A stretch of DNA of 64,000 nucleotides, from assembly GCF_026420145.1 (NCBI RefSeq), contig NZ_JAPMLV010000004.1, forward strand, positions 62,001 to 126,000, given 5' to 3'. Both the position numbers and the translations under genes were made by a program. This document shows, in pieces, positions 9,831 to 18,593 of the stretch. Every line of letters begins with the position of its first letter. Position 1 is the first letter of the stretch. Under the pieces are notes generated by a model that searched no databases, was not told the origin of the DNA, and worked only from the letters and a program-made list of their open reading frames with translations. Source of the DNA: Enterobacter pseudoroggenkampii (GTDB lineage Bacteria; Pseudomonadota; Gammaproteobacteria; Enterobacterales; Enterobacteriaceae).

Positions 9831-10103
9831 ATGGAAAACGAAACAATAAAGTGCCCGTTCTGCTTTACACAAAGTCCTCATGGTGTGCGGATTTGCAAAG
9901 GCTGTCATGCAAAGGTCGCTTACGGTGAAAGCCCGCTCAGTGTGGCATTCCTGTTTCAATTCGTGGCATTTGGTCTCGCGTGGTTAGCATTTTCGTGGAC
10001 CGGCAGCACTCTTGTATCAGTCATTACGTTTTTCGTAAGCATCATTATTCTTATCTATAAAATCAAAAGAATGTATGCAGACAGAGTTGTTTTTATACGG
10101 TGA
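9831..10103 (+). CDS. Zinc-ribbon membrane protein, hypothetical
   Basis: A 90-residue protein. Its N-terminus has two CxxC pairs (CPFC at about residue 8 and CKGC at about residue 23), the pattern of a zinc ribbon. Two hydrophobic segments follow (FLFQFVAFGLAWLAF and LVSVITFFVSIIILIY), so the ribbon would sit on the inner membrane. The tail is basic. No specific family was identified. It lies just downstream of the relaxase and upstream of two lipoproteins on the same strand, possibly one transcription unit. Confidence 0.6.
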   Translation: MENETIKCPFCFTQSPHGVRICKGCHAKVAYGESPLSVAFLFQFVAFGLAWLAFSWTGSTLVSVITFFVSIIILIYKIKRMYADRVVFIR

Positions 10104-10144
10104 AATTAATTTCACACAACCGCAAACATAAAATGAGAAAGTAA

Positions 10145-10531
10145 ATGAACCGATTTATAACGTCCTCTTTTTTTATTATTGTCTTCCTGCTTTCTGGCTG
10201 TTCAACATCAGGGAACCAGAACCTTAAAAACGAAACACCACAAAGCCTCCAGTCAAAGATCATTAAAAACAAAACAACTAAGACGGAATTACTCACTAAG
10301 TTAGGTGAGCCTGATACAAGAACCACACTCGATGACGGAAATGAGCAATGGAAATATTTCATGTCTAACAATCAGTTCAATGCAACGACTTTCATTCCTG
10401 TTGTGGGGCTGTTTACTGGCGGTTCCCAAACTCAGTCTAAAACTCTTGAAATCGACTTCAAGGGAGAGACTGTAAGTAAATGGACTTTTTCCTCTGACAA
10501 TAACAACACCAAAACTGGCATTCTTAATTAA
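10145..10531 (+). CDS. Lipoprotein with SmpA/BamE-like fold features
   Basis: A 128-residue lipoprotein. The signal peptide ends in LLSGCS, a lipobox with cysteine at residue 19. The middle has KIIKNKTTKTELLTKLGEPD followed by EQWKYF, the pattern of SmpA/OmlA (BamE-like) small lipoproteins. It would be anchored at the outer or inner membrane facing the periplasm. Similar lipoproteins travel with mobilisation genes, but a role in transfer is not shown here. It precedes another lipoprotein by 19 bp. Confidence 0.65.
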   Translation: MNRFITSSFFIIVFLLSGCSTSGNQNLKNETPQSLQSKIIKNKTTKTELLTKLGEPDTRTTLDDGNEQWKYFMSNNQFNATTFIPVVGLFTGGSQTQSKTLEIDFKGETVSKWTFSSDNNNTKTGILN

Positions 10532-10550
10532 TTGTTTTTTGGATAAGAAA

Positions 10551-10865
10551 ATGAAAATATACTCAATTATCACAGTTATCATTACCACCTTCCTTCTAAC
10601 CGCATGTAACAATGAACCATCGCAAGACGATATATACAATGTTTTCAAAAGTGTTGTAGATAGAACAAATACAAGTATGAAAGCTCTTGATTCAAGAGTT
10701 ACAGAAAAAGATCTTTTAAGAATCGATTACGTGAAGAAAGTTAGTTGCACAGAAGAAGCAAACAATGTTTATAACTGCATTGTCGATGCCTCTATTAGTA
10801 ATATGAAACAAACAAAACCAGTAAAACTAATCAAATCTGATGGTGTCTGGAAAGAAGTTCAGTAG
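10551..10865 (+). CDS. Small lipoprotein, hypothetical
   Basis: A 104-residue protein with a signal peptide and lipobox (FLLTACN, Cys about residue 19). The mature part has two further cysteines (VSCTEE and YNCIVD) that could form a disulfide. The ATG at 10551 is preferred, with GGATAAGAAA just upstream; an earlier TTG in frame is weaker. The family is unknown. It is 19 bp after the previous lipoprotein gene and is followed by a good terminator, so it closes that transcription unit. Confidence 0.6.
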   Translation: MKIYSIITVIITTFLLTACNNEPSQDDIYNVFKSVVDRTNTSMKALDSRVTEKDLLRIDYVKKVSCTEEANNVYNCIVDASISNMKQTKPVKLIKSDGVWKEVQ

Positions 10866-10885
10866 TAGCCTATATCAAGAAGTCT

Positions 10886-10909
10886 TTTAGCCCCTGCTTA
10901 GGGGCTTTT
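10886..10909 (+). terminator. Rho-independent terminator
   Basis: Stem AGCCCC / GGGGCT with a 6-nt loop and a TTTTTATT tail, 20 nt after the lipoprotein stop. It also separates these genes from the convergent gene ending at 10916. Confidence 0.88.
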
Positions 10910-10915
10910 TATTGC

Positions 10916-11341
10916 CTATAACCTGACGGTTCTTACGCGAACTTCATGGGTTAACTCTTTCTCAATTACTTTCATTTCATATTGTGCTCTGACAGTAGCA
11001 TAGATTTCCTCTGCTTTTTCTTGATTGTTATCTATGTAATTAACAAGCGAGTTTAGTTCCCTAATAACTCCTTCTTTGTTATTTAATCGTTGTAGAAGAT
11101 TGCTTGTCAGACTTTTGTATACCGAGCTAAACATAGTCATTATGTTATCAATATTACGATTGGATTTGGAATAAATCCTTTTAGGGTAAAAATATTTTAA
11201 ATGGTATCCCACAAAAATTAAGTAAAGTTGATATGAGAAACTTTTATCTCCGGGCTGGTACCGTTTTGAGATATATTTATCAATTATAATGATAAGTTGC
11301 TCTTCCAGAGTAAACTCTGAATTGATGATGTTTTTGTCCAT
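10916..11341 (-). CDS. Hypothetical protein next to the recombinase module
   Basis: A 141-residue, charged, helical protein with no signal peptide. The start at 11341 (MDKN) was chosen for AAGGA 9 nt upstream; an ATG 9 nt earlier has no spacing for a binding site. Visible features are a hydrophobic QLIIIIDKYI segment and a Lys/Glu-rich C-terminal helix. No family was recognised. It lies about 100 bp downstream of ginD on the same strand and may be an extra gene of that operon. Confidence 0.5.
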   Translation of the reverse strand: MDKNIINSEFTLEEQLIIIIDKYISKRYQPGDKSFSYQLYLIFVGYHLKYFYPKRIYSKSNRNIDNIMTMFSSVYKSLTSNLLQRLNNKEGVIRELNSLVNYIDNNQEKAEEIYATVRAQYEMKVIEKELTHEVRVRTVRL

Positions 11342-11437
11342 AAAATGCATCCTTGCATAATTGAAATAGTCATCCTGACCATATATTTATATTTATCGTA
11401 TTTATTTAACTTGTCAATAGGTGTAACCTATCAACTA

Positions 11438-11824
11438 TTATTTTTTATTAAATGGTCTATTCAATTGTTCCATAGTGAGACCATGTCTATAAGCATTATA
11501 CTGCCAATAGCTAAACTGCTCTTTGTATCTATTGTTCTGTTTTTTTAACATTTCATTTTCGGCTTTAAGATTTATTATTTGTTGTGCCGCAATCGTTAAG
11601 TTAGCTGGCTTTTTAAGGCCAGATTTTTTCAAATTAGACAAATTTTTCTTTGTTCTATATGCTTCAACAACTTCATCATGAGCACTTAGAGATTGCCTTG
11701 TGATAGTTCTGTTTAGATTCTTATAAACTGATTCACATAAATCGCTCCATGTGATTTTACCGTCCCAAGTCAGTATAATGTGTTTAATTGCCTTTATTTC
11801 ACTCCTGTTTAAATGTTTTGCCAT
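11438..11824 (-). CDS. ginD: GinD-like small protein of the recombinase operon
   Basis: A 128-residue protein with an N-terminal helical DNA-binding-like part (RSEIKAIKHIILTWDG, then ITWSDLCESVYKNLNR) and a C-terminal coiled coil rich in Lys, Glu and Asn (IINLKAENEMLKKQNNRYK). It is the fourth gene after three tyrosine recombinases, the arrangement of ginABCD in GInt islands and, in outline, of tnpABC in Tn554-type elements. The start at 11824 has GGAG 6 nt upstream; a TTG 18 nt earlier is less likely. It begins 14 nt after the ginC stop. Confidence 0.68.
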   Translation of the reverse strand: MAKHLNRSEIKAIKHIILTWDGKITWSDLCESVYKNLNRTITRQSLSAHDEVVEAYRTKKNLSNLKKSGLKKPANLTIAAQQIINLKAENEMLKKQNNRYKEQFSYWQYNAYRHGLTMEQLNRPFNKK

Positions 11825-11838
11825 ATGCATCTCCTGTT

Positions 11839-13713
11839 TCAATTATTCAATAGTTTATTAATTCTTTCCAAATTTTTTTTGTGGTGTTGCAACCATTTGT
11901 CTGCACCATAATCACCATTTTCATAAGCGATCTGAGTTATTCTCTTTAATTGCATTACTTTCCCTCGGACAGATTGCAGTCTAATTCTATCTACTGAGTT
12001 AATGTCCGGTGTTTCATTATCACATTCAATAAGATGATTAATTTTTGCACAAGGCTTGATTAAATAGTTATGTACACAGTAACCAAATTCAGTTAAGTGT
12101 ATTGCACCTTGATTAAGGTTATCAAAATCAATTGTCAATTCATTTGTGGGTATTGACTCCCTTTGACAGTAATTACTCCTATTCAATTTAATAGCTTTGA
12201 TTTTATCTAACATATCTTCTTCCGACACATGGTTATAAACTCTGTTCTGATTCGCATTGATACGACCAGACCATTTAGCTATATCCAGTTCAGACATTTC
12301 ACCATAATGGGCTATTGTGTTTAAAAGGTGCCGTGGCTGGTGTGAGCGAATAAGTAGTGGTTTACCTTCATCATCATAATATCCATATCGGGAAAATATA
12401 TTTTTATAATTCATCTCATAGCTTTTTTTTCTTTGTATGTCACTGAAAAAGAAACTTTTAGTAGGTTTGTAAAATGTGAAAATTGAAGTCATTCTTGATA
12501 AAGAAAATTGATCAGTATTGAGCAAGCATAAAGCATTACTAAATTTTATGGATTTTTCTTTATCATACCATGGAAAATCTCTGCTAAAATTAGAACTAAT
12601 AATTTCCCACAAATTACTCAATGAATAGTTGTAATCATTGTGGTTTAAGAAACTTTTCCCACCATCCAAACTCGTTCTTTTAATTTTTAAAACACATGAT
12701 TTATGATCAAATAAATTATACCCCAGTGCATGGCAAACTTGTACAACGGTCAATTTAGCTTTTTCATCAACTGTTGGGCAAAGCTCATGTCGGTAAAATT
12801 TATCCGGGTACTTTTCGCACCAGTGAGCAAGTGCTCTTGCATTTTGTGATAAGGAAAGTAATCTTCTAATCGCTTTCTTTGCAACTGGTATCATAACCCG
12901 TGGAATCCATTTGATATTAGGGCCATACCCTTTTACCGAATAAAATCTCAAACCATATCTTTCGATACCCTTGCCATCTATTTGTGTAATCTCACAATCA
13001 GCAGGTAAGGCTAAAATTTCAGAAATTCTGCTCGGACAACAAAGTAGAAGTGCAAATACTGAACTGGTGAACTTATCCCTTGGACTCAGTAACTCATCAT
13101 TTTGAGAAAAAATATCAGCAATAGCGAGCAATGCTTCTTCATCTGGTAACTTATCGCTTCGGTGATAATCCTCAATCTCAGTAAGATAATTGTTTTTGAC
13201 TTTCTGTTTTACATGGTTTTTCCATGAGATATATCCTGACTTCACAAGATTATGTTCACACAGAAACTTTGATATTTTTTCAAGCTGTATTCCACATTTA
13301 GCCAAAACGTTACCTTCAAAATATTTACTCCCGATCTGCATTGCCTCATCGAAAACAACGGCTGTAACATTATAAATGAGACCAGTGTTCTGAACCTGCA
13401 AAAGGGCCTGTTCGAGACATCGCAAGGCCATCATAATAACCCCATAATTTTTTAATGGTTTCAATGTGTGTTGATATCTGATATATGCTTTCGCAAAATT
13501 GATATAATCTTCGTGCATTGCATCAATGGAATCAAAGATTTTATTTCCAATCCCTATTTTTCTAAATGTGACATATCCTTTCCAGGCATACTGCTCCCAA
13601 TCCTGAGTTTGGGTTAGTCCGGACAGTTGATAGCGACAAAATTTTATGAACTCATTATAATTTTCTTCTACAAGAATATGTTTTTTTGATTTGAACAAAA
13701 TAATATTATTCAT
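11839..13713 (-). CDS. ginC: Tyrosine recombinase, third of the operon (GinC-like)
   Basis: A 624-residue site-specific recombinase, larger than usual, like the long members of recombinase trios. Catalytic-domain motifs: CCPSRISEILALP with the box I arginine (about residue 230); then IRSHQPRHLLNTIAHYGEMS with H-x-x-R-H; SGRINANQNRVYNHVS with the presumed catalytic tyrosine at the end. It overlaps ginB by 4 nt (ATGA). It would act with the other two recombinases to move the island; the division of labour is not visible. Confidence 0.78.
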   Translation of the reverse strand: MNNIILFKSKKHILVEENYNEFIKFCRYQLSGLTQTQDWEQYAWKGYVTFRKIGIGNKIFDSIDAMHEDYINFAKAYIRYQHTLKPLKNYGVIMMALRCLEQALLQVQNTGLIYNVTAVVFDEAMQIGSKYFEGNVLAKCGIQLEKISKFLCEHNLVKSGYISWKNHVKQKVKNNYLTEIEDYHRSDKLPDEEALLAIADIFSQNDELLSPRDKFTSSVFALLLCCPSRISEILALPADCEITQIDGKGIERYGLRFYSVKGYGPNIKWIPRVMIPVAKKAIRRLLSLSQNARALAHWCEKYPDKFYRHELCPTVDEKAKLTVVQVCHALGYNLFDHKSCVLKIKRTSLDGGKSFLNHNDYNYSLSNLWEIISSNFSRDFPWYDKEKSIKFSNALCLLNTDQFSLSRMTSIFTFYKPTKSFFFSDIQRKKSYEMNYKNIFSRYGYYDDEGKPLLIRSHQPRHLLNTIAHYGEMSELDIAKWSGRINANQNRVYNHVSEEDMLDKIKAIKLNRSNYCQRESIPTNELTIDFDNLNQGAIHLTEFGYCVHNYLIKPCAKINHLIECDNETPDINSVDRIRLQSVRGKVMQLKRITQIAYENGDYGADKWLQHHKKNLERINKLLNN

Positions 13714-15014
13714 AGTTGATTCACCTCACTGCGATCAATCGGAATAAAAAACATACATTGATTGCAAGGAAATCCTGAATTCTGACTCTGGCATCTACTT
13801 GAAGAAAAAAATTTGAAATGACTACTCTTTTTCGATTTGATTCCGTTCATAAAAATATCAGCGACAAATGACAATTGTTCTGAAACAGCGGAATCAATCC
13901 TTTCAACACTGTCAGCATGATTTTTAATATAAATCCCCGCACTTGAAGTAGATGAATGATCCAATAATTCAGCTATAGTATTAACATTATGCCCATTCTT
14001 AGCCAGCATAGTTGCTATTGTATAACGAAGCCTACGAGGAGTAATATTTAGTATCGAACCGGTACGGTTGGATATTACATTCCCATTATTAACAATACTT
14101 TTCAATGCTACATTAGCAATTGTAGGCTTCGCATATAATTTATTATATTCCAGAAGAATTGAACCTGTTATGGATAAATCTAAGAGTTTTTCCTCATTTA
14201 AGAAAATAGGAACTTCTCGTTTAGAATAATCATCAAGAGTTTTTCCAAGAGCTTGCTCAACAAGTTTCACTGATTGATTAGCTTGCAATTGAACAATTGA
14301 TGCAACCTCTGATATTATTGCAAGTTCTCGATATCGTAGTTCTTTACCCCGTTGTTTTACTCGTGGCACTGAAATTACATATTCTACTTTGCCATTATCT
14401 AAGTTCTTTTGAAGAAGGTCTTTATATTTCAACATAACTAACTGCTGAGGTCTTCTACCTGTAAGACTGATCAATAGTGATATTGCATAATGTGGCAGTG
14501 ACAGTTCACCTTTTCTATATGCATGATTCATAGCCTTAATCAAAGAAGTATGTTCTTCTTTATTTAATGGTCCCTCTGTTGGATCATCTTGAAGCACAGA
14601 CTGACCAGATTTTTTTATTTTTAGGTCCAAATGCTTTAACAGTTCTACCGCACTTTCATCTATTCCCGGATATCCTAACTCAAACCATTTAATCAAAAAT
14701 GGTCGTAAAACGCGAAATGATGCTGAGGCTTTTGATAATTTCTTATTTTGATATTCAATTAGAACCTTATCATCAATATGAGTAGGAGATAGTTTACGGA
14801 TAAGACTCTCCATATTTCTAACAATATTTTTCACATACAAATAGCTGTAGCTATTAAAATAATATTGTACTGTATATACAAACCCACAAACCAAATTTTC
14901 GTTCATAGCACATATTAAGTTTGTAAGATTGATTCCGTTATTTTCAATCGAACTGACGATTTTATGTTCATGCAAAGACATTTTATCAGATTTATTTTTA
15001 ATTAAATTATTCAT
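13710..15014 (-). CDS. ginB: Tyrosine recombinase, second of the operon (GinB-like)
   Basis: A 434-residue tyrosine recombinase. Motifs: SLTGRRPQQLVMLKYKD with the box I arginine, TPRRLRYTIATMLAKNG for the R/K-x-x-R region, AELLDHSS, and AGIYIKN with the likely nucleophilic tyrosine. The C-terminal end is Cys-rich (CQSQNSGFPCNQCMFF), a feature of some trio recombinases. The start at 15014 sits 6 nt after a perfect GGAG and overlaps the ginA stop by 8 nt; it overlaps ginC by 4 nt. The genes are tightly coupled. Confidence 0.78.
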   Translation of the reverse strand: MNNLIKNKSDKMSLHEHKIVSSIENNGINLTNLICAMNENLVCGFVYTVQYYFNSYSYLYVKNIVRNMESLIRKLSPTHIDDKVLIEYQNKKLSKASASFRVLRPFLIKWFELGYPGIDESAVELLKHLDLKIKKSGQSVLQDDPTEGPLNKEEHTSLIKAMNHAYRKGELSLPHYAISLLISLTGRRPQQLVMLKYKDLLQKNLDNGKVEYVISVPRVKQRGKELRYRELAIISEVASIVQLQANQSVKLVEQALGKTLDDYSKREVPIFLNEEKLLDLSITGSILLEYNKLYAKPTIANVALKSIVNNGNVISNRTGSILNITPRRLRYTIATMLAKNGHNVNTIAELLDHSSTSSAGIYIKNHADSVERIDSAVSEQLSFVADIFMNGIKSKKSSHFKFFSSSRCQSQNSGFPCNQCMFFIPIDRSEVNQL

Positions 15015-16209
15015 CAAATTCTCCTTTGAATAGTTGCTCTTGTTGTTCAAGTGCAGTTTTTTTCGATAGCTCATAAATATGCCTGCGATTATAAATCATT
15101 GAAGTTTCTGAACCCGGTCGCCATCCCATGAGATAAGAACGGATTTGTTGCTCTTTTTCATCGGATATGTCCTGATTCTTGTCTATTGCTTTCGAAAACT
15201 CATAATTCCATGTATGTCTGAGTTTGTGACCTGTCAATCCCCCTAGAAGTGAGGAGGATTGACGAACAACACTCACCACTTTGTGATATGAAGAAAATGA
15301 AATAGGTTGCCCTTGAGTTTTTCCTTCCTTATAAGTAATAAACAGGAAATCATGTTTGTTAGAATTTTTTATGTTTCTTCGATCATTCAGAATATAATCT
15401 GAAATTTCAAACATGAGCTTTTTATCAGCAATTAATTTCCTCTCACAAGTTTTAACTAAAGGCTGATACACTCGCGGATCTGTTTTATCATTTGCTCTTC
15501 TTCTTATTGCAATTGTCGATTCTGCAAAATCTATATCACCAATTCGCAGATTCAAAAGTTCACCTGCTCTCAGGCCAAAGCAGTGTAATAGCAGGAATAT
15601 TAGATTGTTTCTTTTTTGCACTTTTTCTGAAAAAGGATTTAATTTGCTACCCGGTGCAAGAATGCTAAACAAAGAATCCAATTGTTCATTATTTAAACTT
15701 TTTTCTATATCCATATTATATTTATCATTATTTCTCGGTTTCTTTCGTTTTATGTTGTTAATGAAATCTAAAATATATTTGAGAGTATCCTTCTGTCCTG
15801 TATGAGAAAGATGTATTTTGCACAGCCATTCCAGATAGTTAGCTATGGTTGTTATCCGAAAGTACTTAGTTGGTTTTTTGACATTTGAACTTCTAAAATT
15901 ATCATTCTCGCCATCTCGAAAATTGAATGAAGTGAATTCGATCAAATCTTCAATTTCATGAGGAGCCAGAAATATCCTTTTCTGAATTCTTTCATCAATA
16001 TTGATATTTTTTCTCATAAAGAATCGATATAACAATGAAATGCTCCCAGCGATAACCTTCATTGTTGATATAGACTCTGACCGATTCCTGACTTGTGTTG
16101 TTATATACAAGTTTGGATAATACAATGGCTCACCAGTATCTTTATTTACAACATGACAATATCTCTCACCATTTTCGAACATAAAAGAATCCACACAAAT
16201 ACTGCACAT
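15007..16209 (-). CDS. ginA: Tyrosine recombinase, first of the operon (GinA-like)
   Basis: A 400-residue tyrosine recombinase. The N-terminal part is a SAM-like core-binding region. The catalytic motifs are CFGLRAGELLNLRIGD (box I arginine), GGLTGHKLRHTWNYEF (H-x-L-R-H), and MGWRPGSETSMIYNRRH with the tyrosine. The ribosome binding site AGGAGGAAAAT is strong. It begins the four-gene operon. Upstream lie an 11-bp inverted repeat and three copies of a decamer that are candidate recombination or operator sites. Confidence 0.8.
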   Translation of the reverse strand: MCSICVDSFMFENGERYCHVVNKDTGEPLYYPNLYITTQVRNRSESISTMKVIAGSISLLYRFFMRKNINIDERIQKRIFLAPHEIEDLIEFTSFNFRDGENDNFRSSNVKKPTKYFRITTIANYLEWLCKIHLSHTGQKDTLKYILDFINNIKRKKPRNNDKYNMDIEKSLNNEQLDSLFSILAPGSKLNPFSEKVQKRNNLIFLLLHCFGLRAGELLNLRIGDIDFAESTIAIRRRANDKTDPRVYQPLVKTCERKLIADKKLMFEISDYILNDRRNIKNSNKHDFLFITYKEGKTQGQPISFSSYHKVVSVVRQSSSLLGGLTGHKLRHTWNYEFSKAIDKNQDISDEKEQQIRSYLMGWRPGSETSMIYNRRHIYELSKKTALEQQEQLFKGEFDE

Positions 16210-16220
16210 ATTTTCCTCCT

Positions 16221-16488
16221 AAACTTTACAAAAAGTATAATTCCAATATATTAATAATAAGCATTTCGTAGATTTACAAATTTATTTGGTTCGATTAAGA
16301 TATTTATTTAAATTAAAACAGTGAGATAGACGATTATTCTTGTCAAATTATCATCTGGTAGATCTAGTTAATATTATGTACACCTAATACTTCGAAAACT
16401 ATCTCACTGCCTTGCTAATAAACGGCAACCAAAATAATGTAAGTTATTCTGTAAAGTTTTAAGATAAATTATGCAGCCAAACTTTACA
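16221..16488. promoter_or_regulatory. ginA upstream region with inverted repeat and decamer copies
   Basis: A perfect 11-bp inverted repeat, CAGTGAGATAG (16319-16329) and CTATCTCACTG (16399-16409), is separated by 69 bp. A decamer AAACTTTACA occurs at 16221 and 16479, and its complement TGTAAAGTTT at 16450. All lie in the 295-bp non-coding space before ginA. They may be recombinase core or arm sites (attachment site), or operators for AlpA or GinD. The pattern is seen; its role is inferred. Confidence 0.6.
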
Positions 16489-16504
16489 TTTTCATAAAAA
16501 GCTC

Positions 16505-16804
16505 TTAATCCATTAGATATAAAATTATCCGCTTCGCTAGGAGTTTCAATTCATCAGGACATTTAATTAGAGATAACCAGGTCTCGTAAACATATATCTG
16601 TTTGCAAGCATTAAGCTCAGAGATCGAGTCTAAAGGTTCTCTCAGATTTCCTACAAGGTACTGACTGAGCCAGTAAATGATTTCTTTATTAAACTCGTTA
16701 TTAGGTAAGTCATAAATCACTTCTTGGTCAAAGATCTTGTAAAAAAGATCTCCGCATAAATTGCACATATGGTTTTCTTCGCTTACAAATTCTTCGATAT
16801 TCAT
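16505..16804 (-). CDS. Hypothetical protein after alpA
   Basis: A 99-residue acidic protein (MNIEEFVSEENHMCNLCGDL at the start, with CNLC as a possible metal pair). It begins 20 bp after the AlpA-type gene and probably shares its transcript. It is acidic and helical, with no membrane segment and no family recognised. Confidence 0.55.
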   Translation of the reverse strand: MNIEEFVSEENHMCNLCGDLFYKIFDQEVIYDLPNNEFNKEIIYWLSQYLVGNLREPLDSISELNACKQIYVYETWLSLIKCPDELKLLAKRIILYLMD

Positions 16805-16824
16805 AAAATCACTCCTAAGTTCAA

Positions 16825-17031
16825 TTAAGCAACATTATTTCGACTTGTTTCGATAACAGACTGAATCCAGGTATCAATCTCACTTTCAACGAAAGCTACT
16901 GCACGACTTCCAATTTTGACAGGAGCAGGAAACTTACCATCGTTGATCAGACGATATATCCAGGCTTTTCCGTAGCCAGTTCGTTCGAGAACTTCTGGTA
17001 ATCGTATTAGGCGGGTTGCTTGATTTTTCAT
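16825..17031 (-). CDS. alpA: AlpA-family excisionase/transcription regulator
   Basis: A 68-residue winged-HTH protein of the AlpA/prophage CP4-57 regulator family. Motifs are LIRLPEVLERTGYGKAWIYR (helix-turn-helix), INDGKFPAPVKIGSRAVAF and a terminal EIDTWIQSVI. Members act as excisionase-like factors or activate integrase genes of P4-type islands. Here it lies about 600 bp upstream of ginA on the same strand and may control island excision. Confidence 0.88.
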   Translation of the reverse strand: MKNQATRLIRLPEVLERTGYGKAWIYRLINDGKFPAPVKIGSRAVAFVESEIDTWIQSVIETSRNNVA

Positions 17032-17310
17032 TTCGTTATCCCTTGTCGTTGCGGTGAAGTCACTATACGAACAGTTGGGAAAAGAAAAGAGCGAAGCTCC
17101 TGAAGCGGAGGTTCTTCGTAGCTATGCAGGATGGTTTTCTCGAAGTTGGTGCCGTACAGAAAAGGGGAACTTGAGAGTAGCTGAAATTCCCTCGTTTTAT
17201 AGCAAGTGTCAAAATGCCCGGTTTAAAGTAAAAATCGCAAAAAAAGCACCATTCACAATGATGCCTTTAGTTAATTTTAACAATTAAAACAAATAGTTAT
17301 AAATGTAATT

Positions 17311-18156
17311 CTAATCAGATAGTTTCATTACATCAGAGACTTTCATTTGCTTCAAATGGCTATTTTTGTTCATGAAGTAATGGAATTGTCGGATAAAGTC
17401 AGTTGTGCAGGATTTAAGAGCCAAAGGCCTGTCGGTATCTTTGATTTGGCTAGACTGCCTCATTTCGCTTTCTTCGTCATCGTCTGTATATAGCAGTCTG
17501 GATAACCTGTCGTCAGAGACACGGATTTTTTTAACGGCTGCCCACACCAGGATATCCAGCATAGGTATCACACGATAACTGATGAGTTTCTTGATAGTTC
17601 CATACCCAAAGCGAACTGATTCTAAAGGATCTGGTTCGATACCTTTGATTTTACGCCACTGCGGTAATGCAGCTTTAAGCGACTCTGCAATCTCTTCGTC
17701 TGTGCCACTTGCCAAATCAATCTCGAACATGACTGTTCGTGAAAACTGATCTGGCATAATATCTGAAAGTGATTCTTCCCGAAGATCTCTGTTTATTGAA
17801 TAATTGTCATCACCATCCCAAACAAAACCTCCGCGTTGCATAGCAATGATGCTCGTTTCAGCAAGGCGATCAAGAGTTGTTAGAAAAAAATGGGGAGGCT
17901 GAAAAAGTTTATTGGCAGGAGTCATGTATCCCAGTTGCCCTTCTTCAATTAAAAAAGGATTGCCACTGAAAATTTTTGAGAAGTAACCCATAAGAGTTCT
18001 GCTCTCAAACTCTTCCCGATACTCCTTAAAGAACAAGTTACGAGCCCATATCTCATGGTAAAACTGGAGCAATGAGAGGTCTTCAAATTTGCGATATGTA
18101 TCAATCTTAAACCAACTCTTGATGTCTTTTGTGTGCTCTGGTGACCAGTTGTTCAA
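17311..18156 (-). CDS. DUF6387-like hypothetical protein
   Basis: A 281-residue soluble protein with an N-terminal IKSWFKIDTYRKFEDLSLLQ block, an internal LFQPPHFFLTTLDRLAE block and VMFEIDLASGTDEEI, resembling the island-associated DUF6387 family. No catalytic motif is visible. It lies upstream of alpA on the same strand, with a 280-bp gap, and close to the apparent right end of the mobile block. The family name is from memory of its pattern and is moderately certain; the function is unknown. Confidence 0.55.
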   Translation of the reverse strand: MNNWSPEHTKDIKSWFKIDTYRKFEDLSLLQFYHEIWARNLFFKEYREEFESRTLMGYFSKIFSGNPFLIEEGQLGYMTPANKLFQPPHFFLTTLDRLAETSIIAMQRGGFVWDGDDNYSINRDLREESLSDIMPDQFSRTVMFEIDLASGTDEEIAESLKAALPQWRKIKGIEPDPLESVRFGYGTIKKLISYRVIPMLDILVWAAVKKIRVSDDRLSRLLYTDDDEESEMRQSSQIKDTDRPLALKSCTTDFIRQFHYFMNKNSHLKQMKVSDVMKLSD

Positions 18157-18496
18157 AATCCATTCTCCACCTATGCTGGTACTGCCCTACGGATAGAATT
18201 CAGTTTCGCTGAAAAACTACCGCATTCACTAATCGGTGAAAAGCAGATCCTGCTTGCACAGTTCAGCTACTAGCAGGGAGTTGAACTGAAGAATTTGTTT
18301 CCTTTTGATACAATTCTCCAATCCGCTAATCGTGATAACCCATACCATTACGATTTATGGTTCCTTTTTAGAACCACACATAAAATTCAAAGTATAAATA
18401 CCATTAAAAATCAATGGAATGAATGGCTAATTACAGGGACGCCAGCCCACCAAAATTCTCCATCGGCGATCACCAGAGTCGACTGATGAAGTCCTG
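18157..18496. other. Intergenic region at the edge of the mobile block
   Basis: About 340 bp between the DUF6387-like gene and a strong terminator. No convincing gene or tRNA was recognised. It may contain the junction between the mobile block and the following stress block. Confidence 0.4.
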
Positions 18497-18531
18497 AAAG
18501 CCCGCATGGCGCAAGCCCTGCGGGCTTTTTT
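18497..18531 (+). terminator. Rho-independent terminator
   Basis: A 10-bp stem AAAGCCCGCA / TGCGGGCTTT with a GC-rich 12-nt loop and a T6 run. It is oriented on the plus strand, yet no intact plus-strand gene precedes it. It may be the leftover end of a core gene interrupted by the island. Confidence 0.85.
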
Positions 18532-18593
18532 GTACCCTCAATATGTCCCGCGAAGTTCATAAAATTTCCCGGCGACACAGAAACATCACGCCA

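Noticed and set aside
17054..17287. Plus-strand frame of 77 codons upstream of alpA
   Set aside because: No ribosome binding site and it lies in the probable alpA promoter region; the protein has no recognisable features.
18295..18486. Plus-strand frame of 63 codons before the terminator
   Set aside because: Weak start signals and no family. It might be a remnant but could not be supported as a gene.
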